From Sphingomonas alpina (GTDB lineage: Bacteria > Pseudomonadota > Alphaproteobacteria > Sphingomonadales > Sphingomonadaceae), in the NCBI RefSeq assembly GCF_014490665.1, contig NZ_CP061038.1, forward strand, positions 1,922,001 to 1,986,000: a DNA stretch of 64,000 nt. The letters are read 5' to 3'. Under the pieces are notes generated by a model, which worked only from the letters and a program-made list of their open reading frames with translations, did not search any database and was not told where the DNA came from. The position numbers and the translations under genes are program-made. This document shows, one piece after another, positions 46,821 to 55,564 of this stretch. How positions within the stretch are numbered: the first letter of the stretch is position 1; the number at the start of each line of letters is the position of its first letter.

Positions 46821-48212
46821 ATGCTCAATGATCAGCTGACGCCCGAACCGCCGTCCCGGCTGGTGCGCAGCCTCGGCGTGTTCGGTGTGCTGTTCCTGAC
46901 GCTCTCGGTCACCACGCCCGCCTCGTCGGTGTTCGTGATCATTCCCGGCATGTTGCAGGTCGCCGGCACCGGCGCGATCTGGGCGTTGATCCTGGCCGGG
47001 ATCGTGTGCATCGCCACCGCCTTCATCTATGCCGAACTCTCCTCGGCCTGGCCGGTCGCAGGCGGCGAATATGTCGCGGTCGCGCATACGTTGGGGCCGC
47101 TTGCCGGCTTCGTGATGCTCGGCGTCAACGTGTTCAACAATATCTTCTTCGTTCCCGTCGCCGCTCTCGGCATCAGCGCGGTGCTGTCGACCATCGTGCC
47201 GGGCCTGCCGCAAGTGCCGGTGGCGATCGCGGTGGTGATCGGCGCAACCTTCATCGCAATCCTGCGCATCCGCATCAACGCCTGGATGACTGGCATCTTC
47301 TTGCTGTTCGAAGTGCTCGCGCTGATCGTCGTTGCGGTGCTGGGCTTTCACGGCGCCGCGCGCTCGGCAGCCGAATTCCTCACCGCACCGGTGATGCCTT
47401 CCCCGGCCGGGCTGGTGCCGACCACCCTGACCCAGATCGGCCTGGCCACCTCGATCGCGATTTTCGCGCTCAACGGCTATGGCTCGGCGGTCTATTTCGG
47501 CGAGGAGATGCACGATGCCTCGCGCAGCATCTCCCGCGCGATCCTCGCCGCACTCGTCCTGACAGTATTGCTGGAGGTGCTGCCCGTCCTTGGCGGGCTG
47601 ATGGGGGCAGGGGACCTGGCTGCGTTTCTGAGCGCCGATGATCCCTTCGGCCTGCTCGTCGCGGCGCGCGGCGGCGACACGCTCGCCGGCTGGGTTGCGA
47701 TCGGCGTGGTGATCGCCATCGTCAATGCGGTGATCGCCTGGGTGCTGGCCTGCGCACGCTTCTTCTATGGCACCGCGCGCGACGGATCCTGGGGGCGGCC
47801 ACTCGATCGCTGGCTCACCACCCTCCATCCGCGTTTCGGGTCGCCCTGGATCGGCACCTTGCTGATCGGCGCGATCGGGGTCGCCTGCTGCTTCCTGTCG
47901 ATTCAGCTGCTGCTGATCCTCAGCGGCACCGGGCTGATCGTGATCTATGCCGGCATCTGCGTCGCCGCGATCGTCGGGCGCCGCACCGGGCGGACGGCGC
48001 ATGCCCATTACCGCATGCCGTTCTACCCCGTCGCGCCGGTGCTGACCCTGGTTGCGCTGGCCGGCGTCGCCTGGGCAAGCTGGATCGATGTCGAGGAGGG
48101 CGGTCGCGCCGCCCTGATCATGACCGGCGTGCAGATCGCGCTGTCCGCCGGCTATTACTGGTTCGTGCTGCGCCGGCGCGGCAATTGGGAAGTGCAAATC
48201 CCGTCGGCCTGA
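46821..48212 (+). CDS. APC-family amino acid/amine permease
   Basis: Inner-membrane secondary transporter of 463 residues with about 12 hydrophobic helices. The first helix region (LGVFGVLFLTLSVTTPASSV) and FIYAELSSAWPVAGGEYVAV (the helix-3 amino acid motif) are characteristic of APC transporters. ALNGYGSAVYFGEEMHDASR corresponds to the helix-6 substrate region. The final helices end in YYWFVLRRRG. Substrate unknown. The ppk2 gene follows after 15 bases. Confidence 0.85.
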   Translation: MLNDQLTPEPPSRLVRSLGVFGVLFLTLSVTTPASSVFVIIPGMLQVAGTGAIWALILAGIVCIATAFIYAELSSAWPVAGGEYVAVAHTLGPLAGFVMLGVNVFNNIFFVPVAALGISAVLSTIVPGLPQVPVAIAVVIGATFIAILRIRINAWMTGIFLLFEVLALIVVAVLGFHGAARSAAEFLTAPVMPSPAGLVPTTLTQIGLATSIAIFALNGYGSAVYFGEEMHDASRSISRAILAALVLTVLLEVLPVLGGLMGAGDLAAFLSADDPFGLLVAARGGDTLAGWVAIGVVIAIVNAVIAWVLACARFFYGTARDGSWGRPLDRWLTTLHPRFGSPWIGTLLIGAIGVACCFLSIQLLLILSGTGLIVIYAGICVAAIVGRRTGRTAHAHYRMPFYPVAPVLTLVALAGVAWASWIDVEEGGRAALIMTGVQIALSAGYYWFVLRRRGNWEVQIPSA

Positions 48213-48227
48213 GTTTATGATGTCGAT

Positions 48228-49001
48228 ATGAGCATCAATCTATCCGATTATGAATCGGGCAAGAAGTTCGACGGCGATTATTCCGACGCGTTGATCGCGG
48301 TCCAGGAGCGCCTCGCCCATATCCAGGTCGCGCACATCGTGCACAAGAAGCGCGCGATCGTCCTGTTCGAGGGCTGGGACGCGGCGGGGAAGGGCGGGAT
48401 CATCCAGCGAATGACCGCCGAATGGGACCCGCGCAATTTCGAGGTCTGGCCGATCGCCGCACCCACCGCCGACGAACTCGCCCGCCATTTCCTGTGGCGC
48501 TTCTGGAAAAGATTGCCGGCGGACGGCAATATCGGTGTGTTCGACCGCAGCTGGTACGGCCGTGTGCTGGTCGAGCGGGTCGAGGGCTTTGCGACCGAGG
48601 CGCAGTGGCGCCGCGGCTATGACGAGATCAACGAATTCGAGGCACAACAGGCGGATTCGGGCACCACGATCGTCAAGATGTTCATCCACACCACGCAAGC
48701 CGAGCAGGACGAACGGCTCAAGGCGCGACTCGATCATCCCTGGAAACGCTGGAAAACCGGTGCCGACGATTATCGCAACCGCGACAAACGCGGCGCCTAT
48801 CTCGATGCGATGGCGGAGATGTTCCGCCGTACCGACACGCGCTGGGCGCCGTGGTGCGCAATCGATGGCAACAACAAAAAGGCGGCGCGCATCGCCGCGC
48901 TGACCGCGATCGCCGACCGGCTGGAGGCGAATATCGACATGACCCCGCCGCCGCTCGACCCGGCAGTGGAGAAAATGGCGCGCAAGGCGTTGAAGGGATG
49001 A
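48228..49001 (+). CDS. ppk2: Polyphosphate kinase 2 family
   Basis: Uses polyphosphate to phosphorylate nucleotides (class I-type length, 257 residues). Walker A is EGWDAAGKGGIIQRMT, and Walker B with catalytic residues is IGVFDRSWYGRVLVERVEG. The lid region has EQDERLKARLDHPWKRWKTG. With ppk1 and ppx at 38-42 kb, this window carries three polyphosphate enzymes. The stop overlaps the next ATG (ATGATG). Confidence 0.93.
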   Translation: MSINLSDYESGKKFDGDYSDALIAVQERLAHIQVAHIVHKKRAIVLFEGWDAAGKGGIIQRMTAEWDPRNFEVWPIAAPTADELARHFLWRFWKRLPADGNIGVFDRSWYGRVLVERVEGFATEAQWRRGYDEINEFEAQQADSGTTIVKMFIHTTQAEQDERLKARLDHPWKRWKTGADDYRNRDKRGAYLDAMAEMFRRTDTRWAPWCAIDGNNKKAARIAALTAIADRLEANIDMTPPPLDPAVEKMARKALKG

Positions 49002-49405
49002 TGCCGGATCCGGTCGCGCGGGTGTTTGCCGGCTATCCGGCCGATGCTCGCGCGGCGCTGATGACCATCCGCGATCTGATCTTCGCGGTCGCGGCCGAGA
49101 CGGATGCCGTCGGTGCGCTGACCGAGACGCTGAAATGGGGCGAGCCGGCCTATCTGACCGAGGCATCGGGCAGCGGCAGTACGATCCGCATCGCCTGGAA
49201 ACCGGCAGTGCCGGATCGCTATGCCCTGTACTTCAACTGCAAGACCAGCCTGGTCGATACTTTCAGATCGATGTTCGAGACGCTCAGTTTCGAGGGCGAT
49301 CGCGCGATCACGCTTGGGATTGGCGATGCCGTGCCGGAAACCGAACTATCCGCCTGTATCCGTCTCGCCTTGACCTATCATCGCCGCGCCGGACGCGACG
49401 GCTGA
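48998..49405 (+). CDS. DUF1801-domain protein
   Basis: The 135-residue soluble protein has FAGYPADARAALMTIRDLIF, TETLKWGEPAYLTEASGSGS and RIAWKPAVPDRYALYFNCKT, typical of DUF1801 (YdhG/YjhX-like fold). Function unknown. The first ATG overlaps the ppk2 stop by 3 bases; the second ATG at 49001 is also possible. Its stop directly abuts the convergent carbonic anhydrase stop (tgatca), with no base between. Confidence 0.8.
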   Translation: MMPDPVARVFAGYPADARAALMTIRDLIFAVAAETDAVGALTETLKWGEPAYLTEASGSGSTIRIAWKPAVPDRYALYFNCKTSLVDTFRSMFETLSFEGDRAITLGIGDAVPETELSACIRLALTYHRRAGRDG

Positions 49406-50035
49406 TCAGGCGATATCGAAGCGGCCTTTATCGTCCATCACATGCAGCAAGCCGTCGGCAATGGCGAAATAGGCGCCGTGCAGCGTCAGCGTGCCAGCCG
49501 CCTCGCGCTCGGGAATGCACGGAAAGGTGCGCAGATTGGCGAGGCTGACCCGCACCGTTTCCATCTCCAGGGCGCGCACCGCGTTCGGGCCGGTCCCCAG
49601 CCGCGCGACGATGTCGTCGCGCGCTTCATCAAGCAAGTCGATCCAATGGTCGATAAACCCGCCTTCGCCCGGCGGCTTGCCGGCAAAAGTCTGCTGGATC
49701 GCGGCATGGACGCCGCCGCATGAGCCATGCCCCATCACCACGATTTCCGACACCTGAAGCTGAGTCACCGCGAACTCCAGCGCGGCGGATACGCCATGCC
49801 GGCCGCCATCGAGCTCGAATGGCGGCACCAGATTGGCGATATTGCGCACGACGAAGATCTCCCCCGGCGAGGTATCGAAAATCTGTGCCGGGTCGACCCG
49901 GCTGTCCGAACAGGCGATCACCATCACGCTTGGCGTCTGTCCATCGCTGAGGACCGCCCAGCGGCTGCGTTGCTGCGCCCAGGACGAGTCGCGAAAGCGG
50001 TGATAGCCCTGGATGAGATTCGAAAAGCCGGTCAT
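49406..50035 (-). CDS. can: Beta-class carbonic anhydrase
   Basis: Interconverts CO2 and bicarbonate with a zinc ion. The 209-residue protein has zinc ligands in [11 protein letters not shown] (Cys, with the Asp-Arg dyad) and [12 protein letters not shown] (His and Cys). [12 protein letters not shown] is typical. The C-terminus ends in [16 protein letters not shown]. It diverges from lipA over 65 bases. Confidence 0.94.
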   Translation of the reverse strand: MTGFSNLIQGYHRFRDSSWAQQRSRWAVLSDGQTPSVMVIACSDSRVDPAQIFDTSPGEIFVVRNIANLVPPFELDGGRHGVSAALEFAVTQLQVSEIVVMGHGSCGGVHAAIQQTFAGKPPGEGGFIDHWIDLLDEARDDIVARLGTGPNAVRALEMETVRVSLANLRTFPCIPEREAAGTLTLHGAYFAIADGLLHVMDDKGRFDIA

Positions 50036-50100
50036 GGCGCTCCTTTTGCACCGGGAACGGGGGGTGGCAAGCGGGCCAAAGCATCGCTATCTGCGACCCC

Positions 50101-51021
50101 ATGACCGACATGACTCCGCTCCCCCGCCCGGAACGCCAGCGCAAGCCCGACTGGATCCGCGTCAAAGCACCGACCAGCGTCGGATTTGCCGAGACCAAGG
50201 CGATGATGCGGCGGCTCAATCTCAATACGGTATGCGAAGAAGCGGCGTGCCCGAATATCGGCGAGTGCTGGACCAAGAAGCACGCGACGGTGATGATCCT
50301 CGGCGACACCTGCACCCGCGCCTGTGCCTTCTGCAATGTGAAGACCGGCATGCCGCGCGCGGTCGATGCGCTGGAACCGCAACACACCGCCGATGCGGCG
50401 GCTGAGCTTGGCCTCGAACATATCGTCATCACGTCGGTCGACCGTGACGACCTGCCCGATGGCGGCGCGTCGCAATTCGTCAAGGTGATCCAGGCGCTGC
50501 GCCGCACGACGCCGAAAACGACCATCGAAATCCTCACGCCGGATTTCAGGAACAAGGCACAGGCCGCGGTTGAATCCATCGTCGAGGCGCGACCCGACGT
50601 CTATAACCACAATCTCGAAACCGTGCCGCGTCTCTATCCGACGATCCGGCCGGGCGCGCGCTATTATGCGTCGCTACGCTTGCTCGAAAGCGTCAAGCGC
50701 CACGATCCGTCGATCTTCACCAAATCCGGCGTGATGGTCGGGCTGGGCGAGGAAAGGCTCGAAGTGCATCAGGTGATGGACGACATGCGTTCGGCCGACA
50801 TCGATTTCCTGACCATGGGCCAGTATCTGCAGCCGACCCCGCGCCACGCCAAGGTGCTGGACTTCGTCACGCCGCAAGCCTTTGACGCCTATGCCGCGAT
50901 CGCGCGCGCGAAAGGTTTCCTGCTGGTCGCGGCATCGCCGCTGACCCGGTCGAGCTATCATGCCGGCGACGATTTCGCAGCCTTGCGCGCGGCAAGAGAG
51001 GCGAAGCTCGCCCGCGCCTGA
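50101..51021 (+). CDS. lipA: Lipoyl synthase
   Basis: Radical-SAM enzyme that inserts two sulfurs into the octanoyl group of lipoyl proteins such as pyruvate dehydrogenase E2. The 306-residue protein has the auxiliary cluster [12 protein letters not shown], the radical-[25 protein letters not shown] and the C-terminal cluster serine in [14 protein letters not shown]. The stop overlaps the ratA start by one base (TGATG). Confidence 0.97.
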   Translation: MTDMTPLPRPERQRKPDWIRVKAPTSVGFAETKAMMRRLNLNTVCEEAACPNIGECWTKKHATVMILGDTCTRACAFCNVKTGMPRAVDALEPQHTADAAAELGLEHIVITSVDRDDLPDGGASQFVKVIQALRRTTPKTTIEILTPDFRNKAQAAVESIVEARPDVYNHNLETVPRLYPTIRPGARYYASLRLLESVKRHDPSIFTKSGVMVGLGEERLEVHQVMDDMRSADIDFLTMGQYLQPTPRHAKVLDFVTPQAFDAYAAIARAKGFLLVAASPLTRSSYHAGDDFAALRAAREAKLARA

Positions 51022-51503
51022 TGCCCCGCCATTCAGAAACCCGCCGCTTGCCCTATAGTCGGGAACAGATGTTCGACCTGGTCGCCGATGTCGGGCGTTA
51101 TGCGGAATTCCTGCCTTGGGTGACGGCAATCCGCGTGCGGTCGAACAGCCCGACCGAAATGGTCGCCGACATGATCGTCGGCTTCAAGGGACTGCGCGAA
51201 ACCTTCACCTCGAAGGTCGAGAAGCAGCGCCCCGACCATATCCGGGTCGATTATCTCGACGGGCCGCTCAAATATCTGCGCAACGAATGGACCTTTCGTG
51301 CCGATGGCCAAGGGGCCTGCCTGGTCGATTTCAGCGTCGATTTCGCATTCAAGAACAAGATGTTCGAGATGCTCGCCGGGCAAGTGTTCGGATCGGCGCT
51401 GCGCAAGATGATCGGCGCGTTCGAGGATCGCGCCGCAGTGCTTTATGCCGGCTCGTCCTCCGCCGATGGCAACAGCAGTTCGAGCGCACACAGCGCCGCC
51501 TGA
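51021..51503 (+). CDS. RatA/COQ10-type START-domain protein
   Basis: The 160-residue product matches the RatA/Coq10 family: TRRLPYSREQMFDLVADVGR, YAEFLPWVTAIRV, IRVDYLDGPLKYLRNEWTF and FAFKNKMFEMLAGQVFGSAL. In mitochondria Coq10 binds ubiquinone; in E. coli RatA was described as a ribosome-binding toxin, so a quinone-binding role is more likely but unproven. Coupled to lipA. The last 61 bases overlap the 3' end of pncC on the opposite strand. Confidence 0.85.
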   Translation: MPRHSETRRLPYSREQMFDLVADVGRYAEFLPWVTAIRVRSNSPTEMVADMIVGFKGLRETFTSKVEKQRPDHIRVDYLDGPLKYLRNEWTFRADGQGACLVDFSVDFAFKNKMFEMLAGQVFGSALRKMIGAFEDRAAVLYAGSSSADGNSSSSAHSAA

Positions 51504-51964
51504 AGCCGGACGCCGCCGCGCCCGAGGTCGCCGAAATCCTTGCGATCCGCCACCACATGGCCGGGATCTGCGCCTTTCTCGGCACGTGCGAATACGACCG
51601 TCCCGACCGGTTTCTTTTCGGTACCGCCACCGGGGCCGGCAACGCCGGTGATGGCGACGGCGACGTCCGCGCCGCTCATCTCCAAAGCCGATTGCGCCAT
51701 GTTCCACGCCACCGCGATCGATACCGCGCCGAAGGTTTCGAGAATATCGGGACTGACGTTCAGCAATTCCAACTTGGCATCATTGGAATAGGTCACAAAG
51801 CCCGCTTCGAGCACATCGGACGATCCGGGAATTTCGGTGATCGCCGCCGCGACCAGGCCACCGGTACAGCTTTCCGCGACGGTGATCCGCCGCCCGATCG
51901 CCTTGTTGGCGTCGACGACGCGCCGAGCGGCATCGACCAACGCCGCGGGCAGGATGGTGTCCAT
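51443..51964 (-). CDS. pncC: CinA-domain protein, nicotinamide-nucleotide amidase
   Basis: Deamidates NMN to NaMN for NAD recycling. The 173-residue single-domain form has TVAESCTGGLVAAAITEIPG, SDVLEAGFVTYSNDAKLELL and AVAITGVAGPGGGTEKKPVG. ATG 51964 gives the natural start; the open frame upstream overlaps another gene. The 3' end overlaps ratA by 61 bases. It lies 2 bases after the secreted-protein gene, so it is in the ispDF operon. Confidence 0.9.
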   Translation of the reverse strand: MDTILPAALVDAARRVVDANKAIGRRITVAESCTGGLVAAAITEIPGSSDVLEAGFVTYSNDAKLELLNVSPDILETFGAVSIAVAWNMAQSALEMSGADVAVAITGVAGPGGGTEKKPVGTVVFARAEKGADPGHVVADRKDFGDLGRGGVRLQAALCALELLLPSAEDEPA

Positions 51965-51966
51965 GG

Positions 51967-52503
51967 TCAATTCCGGCCCGCAGGGCAGACCGGCAGCTTG
52001 GAATTCTCTTTCTTCTCGCCGCTCAACTGCACCAGGGTGACGATCAGTTCGGCGGCATTGCGCGGCGGCAGGGGCGCGATCAGCGTGACGATCCGGTCGA
52101 TCTGAGCGCAATCCTTTGGCTTGATGTCCTTGGCGATGACCGGTGCCATCAACGACGCTATCATCGGCTTGAAACTATCATTCTCCAGCGCCGGCTTCAT
52201 CTCGTCGCCGGCAATCTTGGCCAATGCTGCTTTCGCCGATGGCCATGCCGAATCCGCTTCGGCGCGATATTTGTCGATGAACGCGCCCGATGTCTGACGC
52301 AGCAGCGCGTCGGCCGGGAGCACAGTCGCGCAGGTTTCGCCGACGGCCTTGATCGCGTCGGGGGCGATGAACAGCATCAACCCCGAAGCCTCGGCCGGGG
52401 TCACGCAGGGCTTGGCCGCAGCCTCGGCCGCCTGAACGCCGGTCGCGCCCATTCCGGCCCAGAGGGTAATGGCTGCCGTCAGCCCGATCCGCCGCTTCGT
52501 CAT
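51967..52503 (-). CDS. Secreted helical protein of unknown function
   Basis: The 178-residue product has a signal peptide (LTAAITLWAGMGATGVQAAE). A helical mature part contains four cysteines (PCVTPAEASG, ETCATVL, DCAQIDR, PVCPAG). No family is recognised. The ATG overlaps the ispDF stop by one base (TAATG), and pncC follows after 2 bases, so all three are likely one operon. Confidence 0.65.
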   Translation of the reverse strand: MTKRRIGLTAAITLWAGMGATGVQAAEAAAKPCVTPAEASGLMLFIAPDAIKAVGETCATVLPADALLRQTSGAFIDKYRAEADSAWPSAKAALAKIAGDEMKPALENDSFKPMIASLMAPVIAKDIKPKDCAQIDRIVTLIAPLPPRNAAELIVTLVQLSGEKKENSKLPVCPAGRN

Positions 52504-53693
52504 TATGCGTCCCCCATGATCCTGATCGTTGCAATTGCCTGGGCGGCGATTCCTTCGCCGCGTCCGGTGAAACCGAGCCGCTCCGTCGTCGTCGCCTTGA
52601 TGCTAATCTGGCCGGGAGCGAGCCGCAACAGCGCTGCGACCCGGTCGCGCATCGCCGCGCGGTGCGGGCCGATCTTCGGTGTTTCGCAAATGATCGTCAG
52701 GTCGATGAAATCGATGATCCCGCCGCGCGCGCGGATGAGCGCTGCGGCATGTTCGAGAAACTGCGCCGAATCCGCGCCACGCCATTGCGGGTCGCTGGGC
52801 GGGAAATGCGTGCCGATATCCCCCTCGGCGATCGTGCCGAGCAAGGCATCGGTGATCGCGTGAAGCGCGACATCGGCATCGCTATGCCCCGACAATCCCT
52901 TGTCATGGGGAATGAGCACACCGCCGAGCCATAATTCCTCACCCTCGGCGAGGCGGTGGACATCATAGCCGGTCGCACTGCGCACGCGCATCGTGGCGGC
53001 ATGACGCATTTCCGCGTTCACGAAATCGGCCGGATAAGTCACTTTTTCGAGCATCGCATCGCCTTCGACCAAAGCCACGGTCGCTCCTGATTTGCGCAGC
53101 ATCTGCGCATCGTCGGTGGGTTCGTCGCCGCTCCAGCCGCGATGTGCGGCGAGGATCGCGTCGAAGCGGAACGCCTGAGGCGTCTGGATACGGAACAGGC
53201 CGTCGCGCGAGACGCCGGCGCCGAGCACCTCCATGCCGCGCGCAAGCGTGTCGGCGACGGGCAGGGCGGGAACCGCGCCGCCATCCTCGTCCAGCGCGGC
53301 GAGCAGGCGATCGATCACCGCCACGGGCAGGAAAGGGCGAGCTGCGTCGTGGATCAGCACGCGATCCATGCCGGTTTCGGCGAGGTGCTCCAGCCCCGCC
53401 AGGACCGACAGGCGCCGCGTGGCACCCCCGGTCACCCGCTCGACCGGGCCGAGCGCCTTGTCGAGCTGGGCATCCTGGCCGTCGCCGATCACGACGATCA
53501 CCCGGCCAATCGCCGGATGCGCGGCAAGCGTGGCATGGCTGTGCGCGATCATCGGCTTGCCCGCGACGGGCGCGAACTGCTTCGGGCCGTCGCCACCGCT
53601 GCGCAGGCCCTGGCCGGCCGCGACGATGATCGCCGCAGTGCGAGGTCCGGCGGGGTGGGGTGGGGCGGGGCGGGAGGCAGGACTGGCCGTCAT
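52503..53693 (-). CDS. ispDF: Bifunctional IspD-IspF enzyme of the MEP pathway
   Basis: Two isoprenoid steps fused in one 396-residue protein, as is usual in alphaproteobacteria. The IspD half has AIIVAAGQGLRSGGDGPKQF (CTP site), VLIHDAARPFLPVAVIDRLL and IQTPQAFRFDAI. The IspF half begins GYDVHRLAEGEELWLGGV (metal-binding Asp and His), then GHSDADVALHAITDALLGTI and KATTTERLGFTGRGEG. IspE would use the product of the first half and supply the second. In many alphaproteobacteria ispDF lies directly beside dusB-ntrBC; here 3.5 kb intervenes. Confidence 0.96.
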   Translation of the reverse strand: MTASPASRPAPPHPAGPRTAAIIVAAGQGLRSGGDGPKQFAPVAGKPMIAHSHATLAAHPAIGRVIVVIGDGQDAQLDKALGPVERVTGGATRRLSVLAGLEHLAETGMDRVLIHDAARPFLPVAVIDRLLAALDEDGGAVPALPVADTLARGMEVLGAGVSRDGLFRIQTPQAFRFDAILAAHRGWSGDEPTDDAQMLRKSGATVALVEGDAMLEKVTYPADFVNAEMRHAATMRVRSATGYDVHRLAEGEELWLGGVLIPHDKGLSGHSDADVALHAITDALLGTIAEGDIGTHFPPSDPQWRGADSAQFLEHAAALIRARGGIIDFIDLTIICETPKIGPHRAAMRDRVAALLRLAPGQISIKATTTERLGFTGRGEGIAAQAIATIRIMGDA

Positions 53694-54243
53694 GCCGATC
53701 GCCTAGCCCATGCCCGACCGCCTCGCCACCCGCTATTCGGCATGCGCAATGGCCGATCGCGTCGGGGGCCGGGTGTGTGTGCGGGAAGGGCGGGGGTATT
53801 TCCACGCCGGTGCGATAGCAGTCGCCGCACGGGGTTTGAATCCGGGGATGGGACAGTGGCGGCCACGGACGGCCAGTGGATGCAGAGATATGTTACACCG
53901 GTCGTGTCACATTTCCTTTGCCAGCCCCGGCGCGGGGGTCCTGTTAATATATAGTAATATCAATATGTTATTGATATTTCCTCACTGGTTTCGGATTGGC
54001 GTTCATCGTCCCGGTGTTGGACCGTGTCCCGAATCTCCGGTCGCGGATTTGGTGTCGTCCGGCGGATCGCGTCGCTGCAGGCGACCGCAATTGGTGGACT
54101 GCCGCCGTGACGAATATGGTACCAAGGTGCATCCTTCACCCGAACGGGGGAAGCGGGATGCAAGGGCGGGATTACACCGTCTTCATTGGGGACTGCCTCG
54201 GGCAAGGCATGTTCGCCAGGCAATTGTTTTGAGGGGGAAATAT
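53694..54243. other. 550-base region with AT-rich palindrome, no supported gene
   Basis: The frame is open through here but its translation is Arg/Cys/Pro-rich and unlike a real protein. A perfect palindrome, aatatcaata (53956-53965) with tattgatatt (53969-53978) around tgt, lies in an AT-rich patch (53946-53980). It could be a regulator site for the secreted-protein gene starting at 54244. A strong gaggggg ribosome site precedes that gene. Confidence 0.5.
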
Positions 54244-55122
54244 ATGCGCCGGACATTGACTGCTTTCGCCATCGTGTGGCTCGGGATTCCGGGCGCCGTT
54301 TCAGCGCAAACCGGCAGCGGCGGCCGTGCCGACCTCGACGCGCCCGAGCTCGACGATCTCAACGTCGCCAAGGTCTTTTTCCGGGGAGGCTGCTTCAGTT
54401 ATGAGTTTGGGGGAAACGGGAATTTCATCGATTCCGAAGAGGATGATTTCCTCTGGACGGGGGAATGCGTTGCCGGGCAACCCATAAATGGATCCGGCGT
54501 TTTCAAAAGAGTCACCGTGAACGGAAGTCTGAAGGGAAACTGGACAGAGACATCTGCAACCTATGTCGATGGTGTTCAGAACGGCAGATATACCTGGAAC
54601 TCGTTCGTGCCGGGGAATTCGCCCGACCACCGCAATTTCAATGGGTCGGGCACAATTACCCGAGGCTGTGACGATAGTGAAAACGACCAATATTGCGTCG
54701 CAGATTTTTCCAAACTCGCGAAAAAACGCGGATTAGTCGCGTCGCACGATCCGGCAATTGCATCGAATGCGGCGGATCGCGATCAACGCGACGACGATGT
54801 TGGCAGCGCCAATGGGCAGCAGTGCCAGCGGCTGGCCAGCATCATGAATAGTCCGGCCCCCACCATTGGCGCCCTTGCCTCGCTGACGCACACGGTCGCG
54901 GTGCTCAAGGCTTCGATCGCGATGATCGATCTTCCCTGTGGCAAGCCCTGGATCGTCAGCAATGATCGAGCTGCGATCGCGCAGTCGCGGGCCCAGCAAT
55001 ATGAAGCCTGGAAAACCGCACGAACCGGATGCCTGCAACTGACCGCAGGGGTTGCGTCGGAGGCGGCTGTCGCAGCGCTTGATGACGACAATCCATGCAA
55101 GGAGGTCGTGCAGCCTAGTTAG
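54244..55122 (+). CDS. Secreted cysteine-containing protein of unknown function
   Basis: The 292-residue product has a signal peptide (LTAFAIVWLGIPGAVSAQ). It contains eight cysteines in the mature part, suggesting disulfides in the periplasm or outside the cell. The first half is Gly/Asn-rich with MORN-like spacing (GSGVFKRVTVNGSLKGNWTE, YVDGVQNGRYTWNS). The second half is helical (ASLTHTVAVLKASIAMIDLP). No family is recognised. Codon use is visibly less GC-biased than in the neighbours. The gaggggg ribosome site lies 7 bases before the ATG. Confidence 0.6.
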   Translation: MRRTLTAFAIVWLGIPGAVSAQTGSGGRADLDAPELDDLNVAKVFFRGGCFSYEFGGNGNFIDSEEDDFLWTGECVAGQPINGSGVFKRVTVNGSLKGNWTETSATYVDGVQNGRYTWNSFVPGNSPDHRNFNGSGTITRGCDDSENDQYCVADFSKLAKKRGLVASHDPAIASNAADRDQRDDDVGSANGQQCQRLASIMNSPAPTIGALASLTHTVAVLKASIAMIDLPCGKPWIVSNDRAAIAQSRAQQYEAWKTARTGCLQLTAGVASEAAVAALDDDNPCKEVVQPS

Positions 55123-55247
55123 TATCGAGGTGTCGCATCGTACGGGCGTCGAGTGAATGACAACCGCCCCCCGTATCGCTTGAGCCTGCACCGACAGCGC
55201 CGGTGAGGTTCTACGCGACTAGGCGGAAAAGAGCGAGCGATCCGGCG

Positions 55248-55564
55248 TCAGCGCCCCAGCCCTTTAGGCTGTTCGGCGGCCAGCAGGTCGATCGCCATCC
55301 TGGAGCGTAGGGGCAGATATTGGGCAGCCGGCCAGACTGCGTAGCATTCCAGCGTGGCGGAGGGGCGGTCGCGCCACAGCTCGATCAAATCACCCGAACA
55401 TATTCGCTCGCGGACCGGCCAATGGGGAGTCCAGGCTAGGCCATGCCATCGACCGCGGCGTCCGCGATCACGTCCAGATCGTCGAACCGCATGCGAGAGA
55501 CAGCGGGCACCTCGACGAGAGCGCCGCCCGCTTCCGTGTTGTCCCGCGCATTTTCGTCTCCATT
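55248..55564 (-). pseudogene. C-terminal fragment of a LysR-type regulator
   Basis: No intact frame, but minus-strand translation gives a typical LysR effector-domain end. It reads DENARDNTEAGGALVEVPAV, then RFDDLDVIADAAVDGMG, a one-base shift at 55441-55442, LAWTPHWPVRERICSGDLIE and a tail ending AAEQPKGLGR at 55250. The DNA-binding half is absent; the esterase gene ends where it should begin. This is a truncated gene remnant. The internal shift may be a further sequence error. Confidence 0.7.

Noticed and set aside
46641..48197. A 518-residue minus-strand frame opposite the APC permease
   Set aside because: Extremely His/Asp/Gln/Arg-rich, as expected from antisense reading of a hydrophobic membrane protein gene.
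51021..51503. Toxin of a toxin-antitoxin pair (RatA)
   Set aside because: There is no antitoxin gene next to it, it is coupled to lipA, and the Coq10-type quinone-binding role fits the family better.
53710..54243. N-terminal extension of the secreted protein to 53710 (470 residues)
   Set aside because: The extension is Arg/Pro/Cys-rich without family likeness, and the ATG at 54244 has both a strong ribosome site and a signal peptide.
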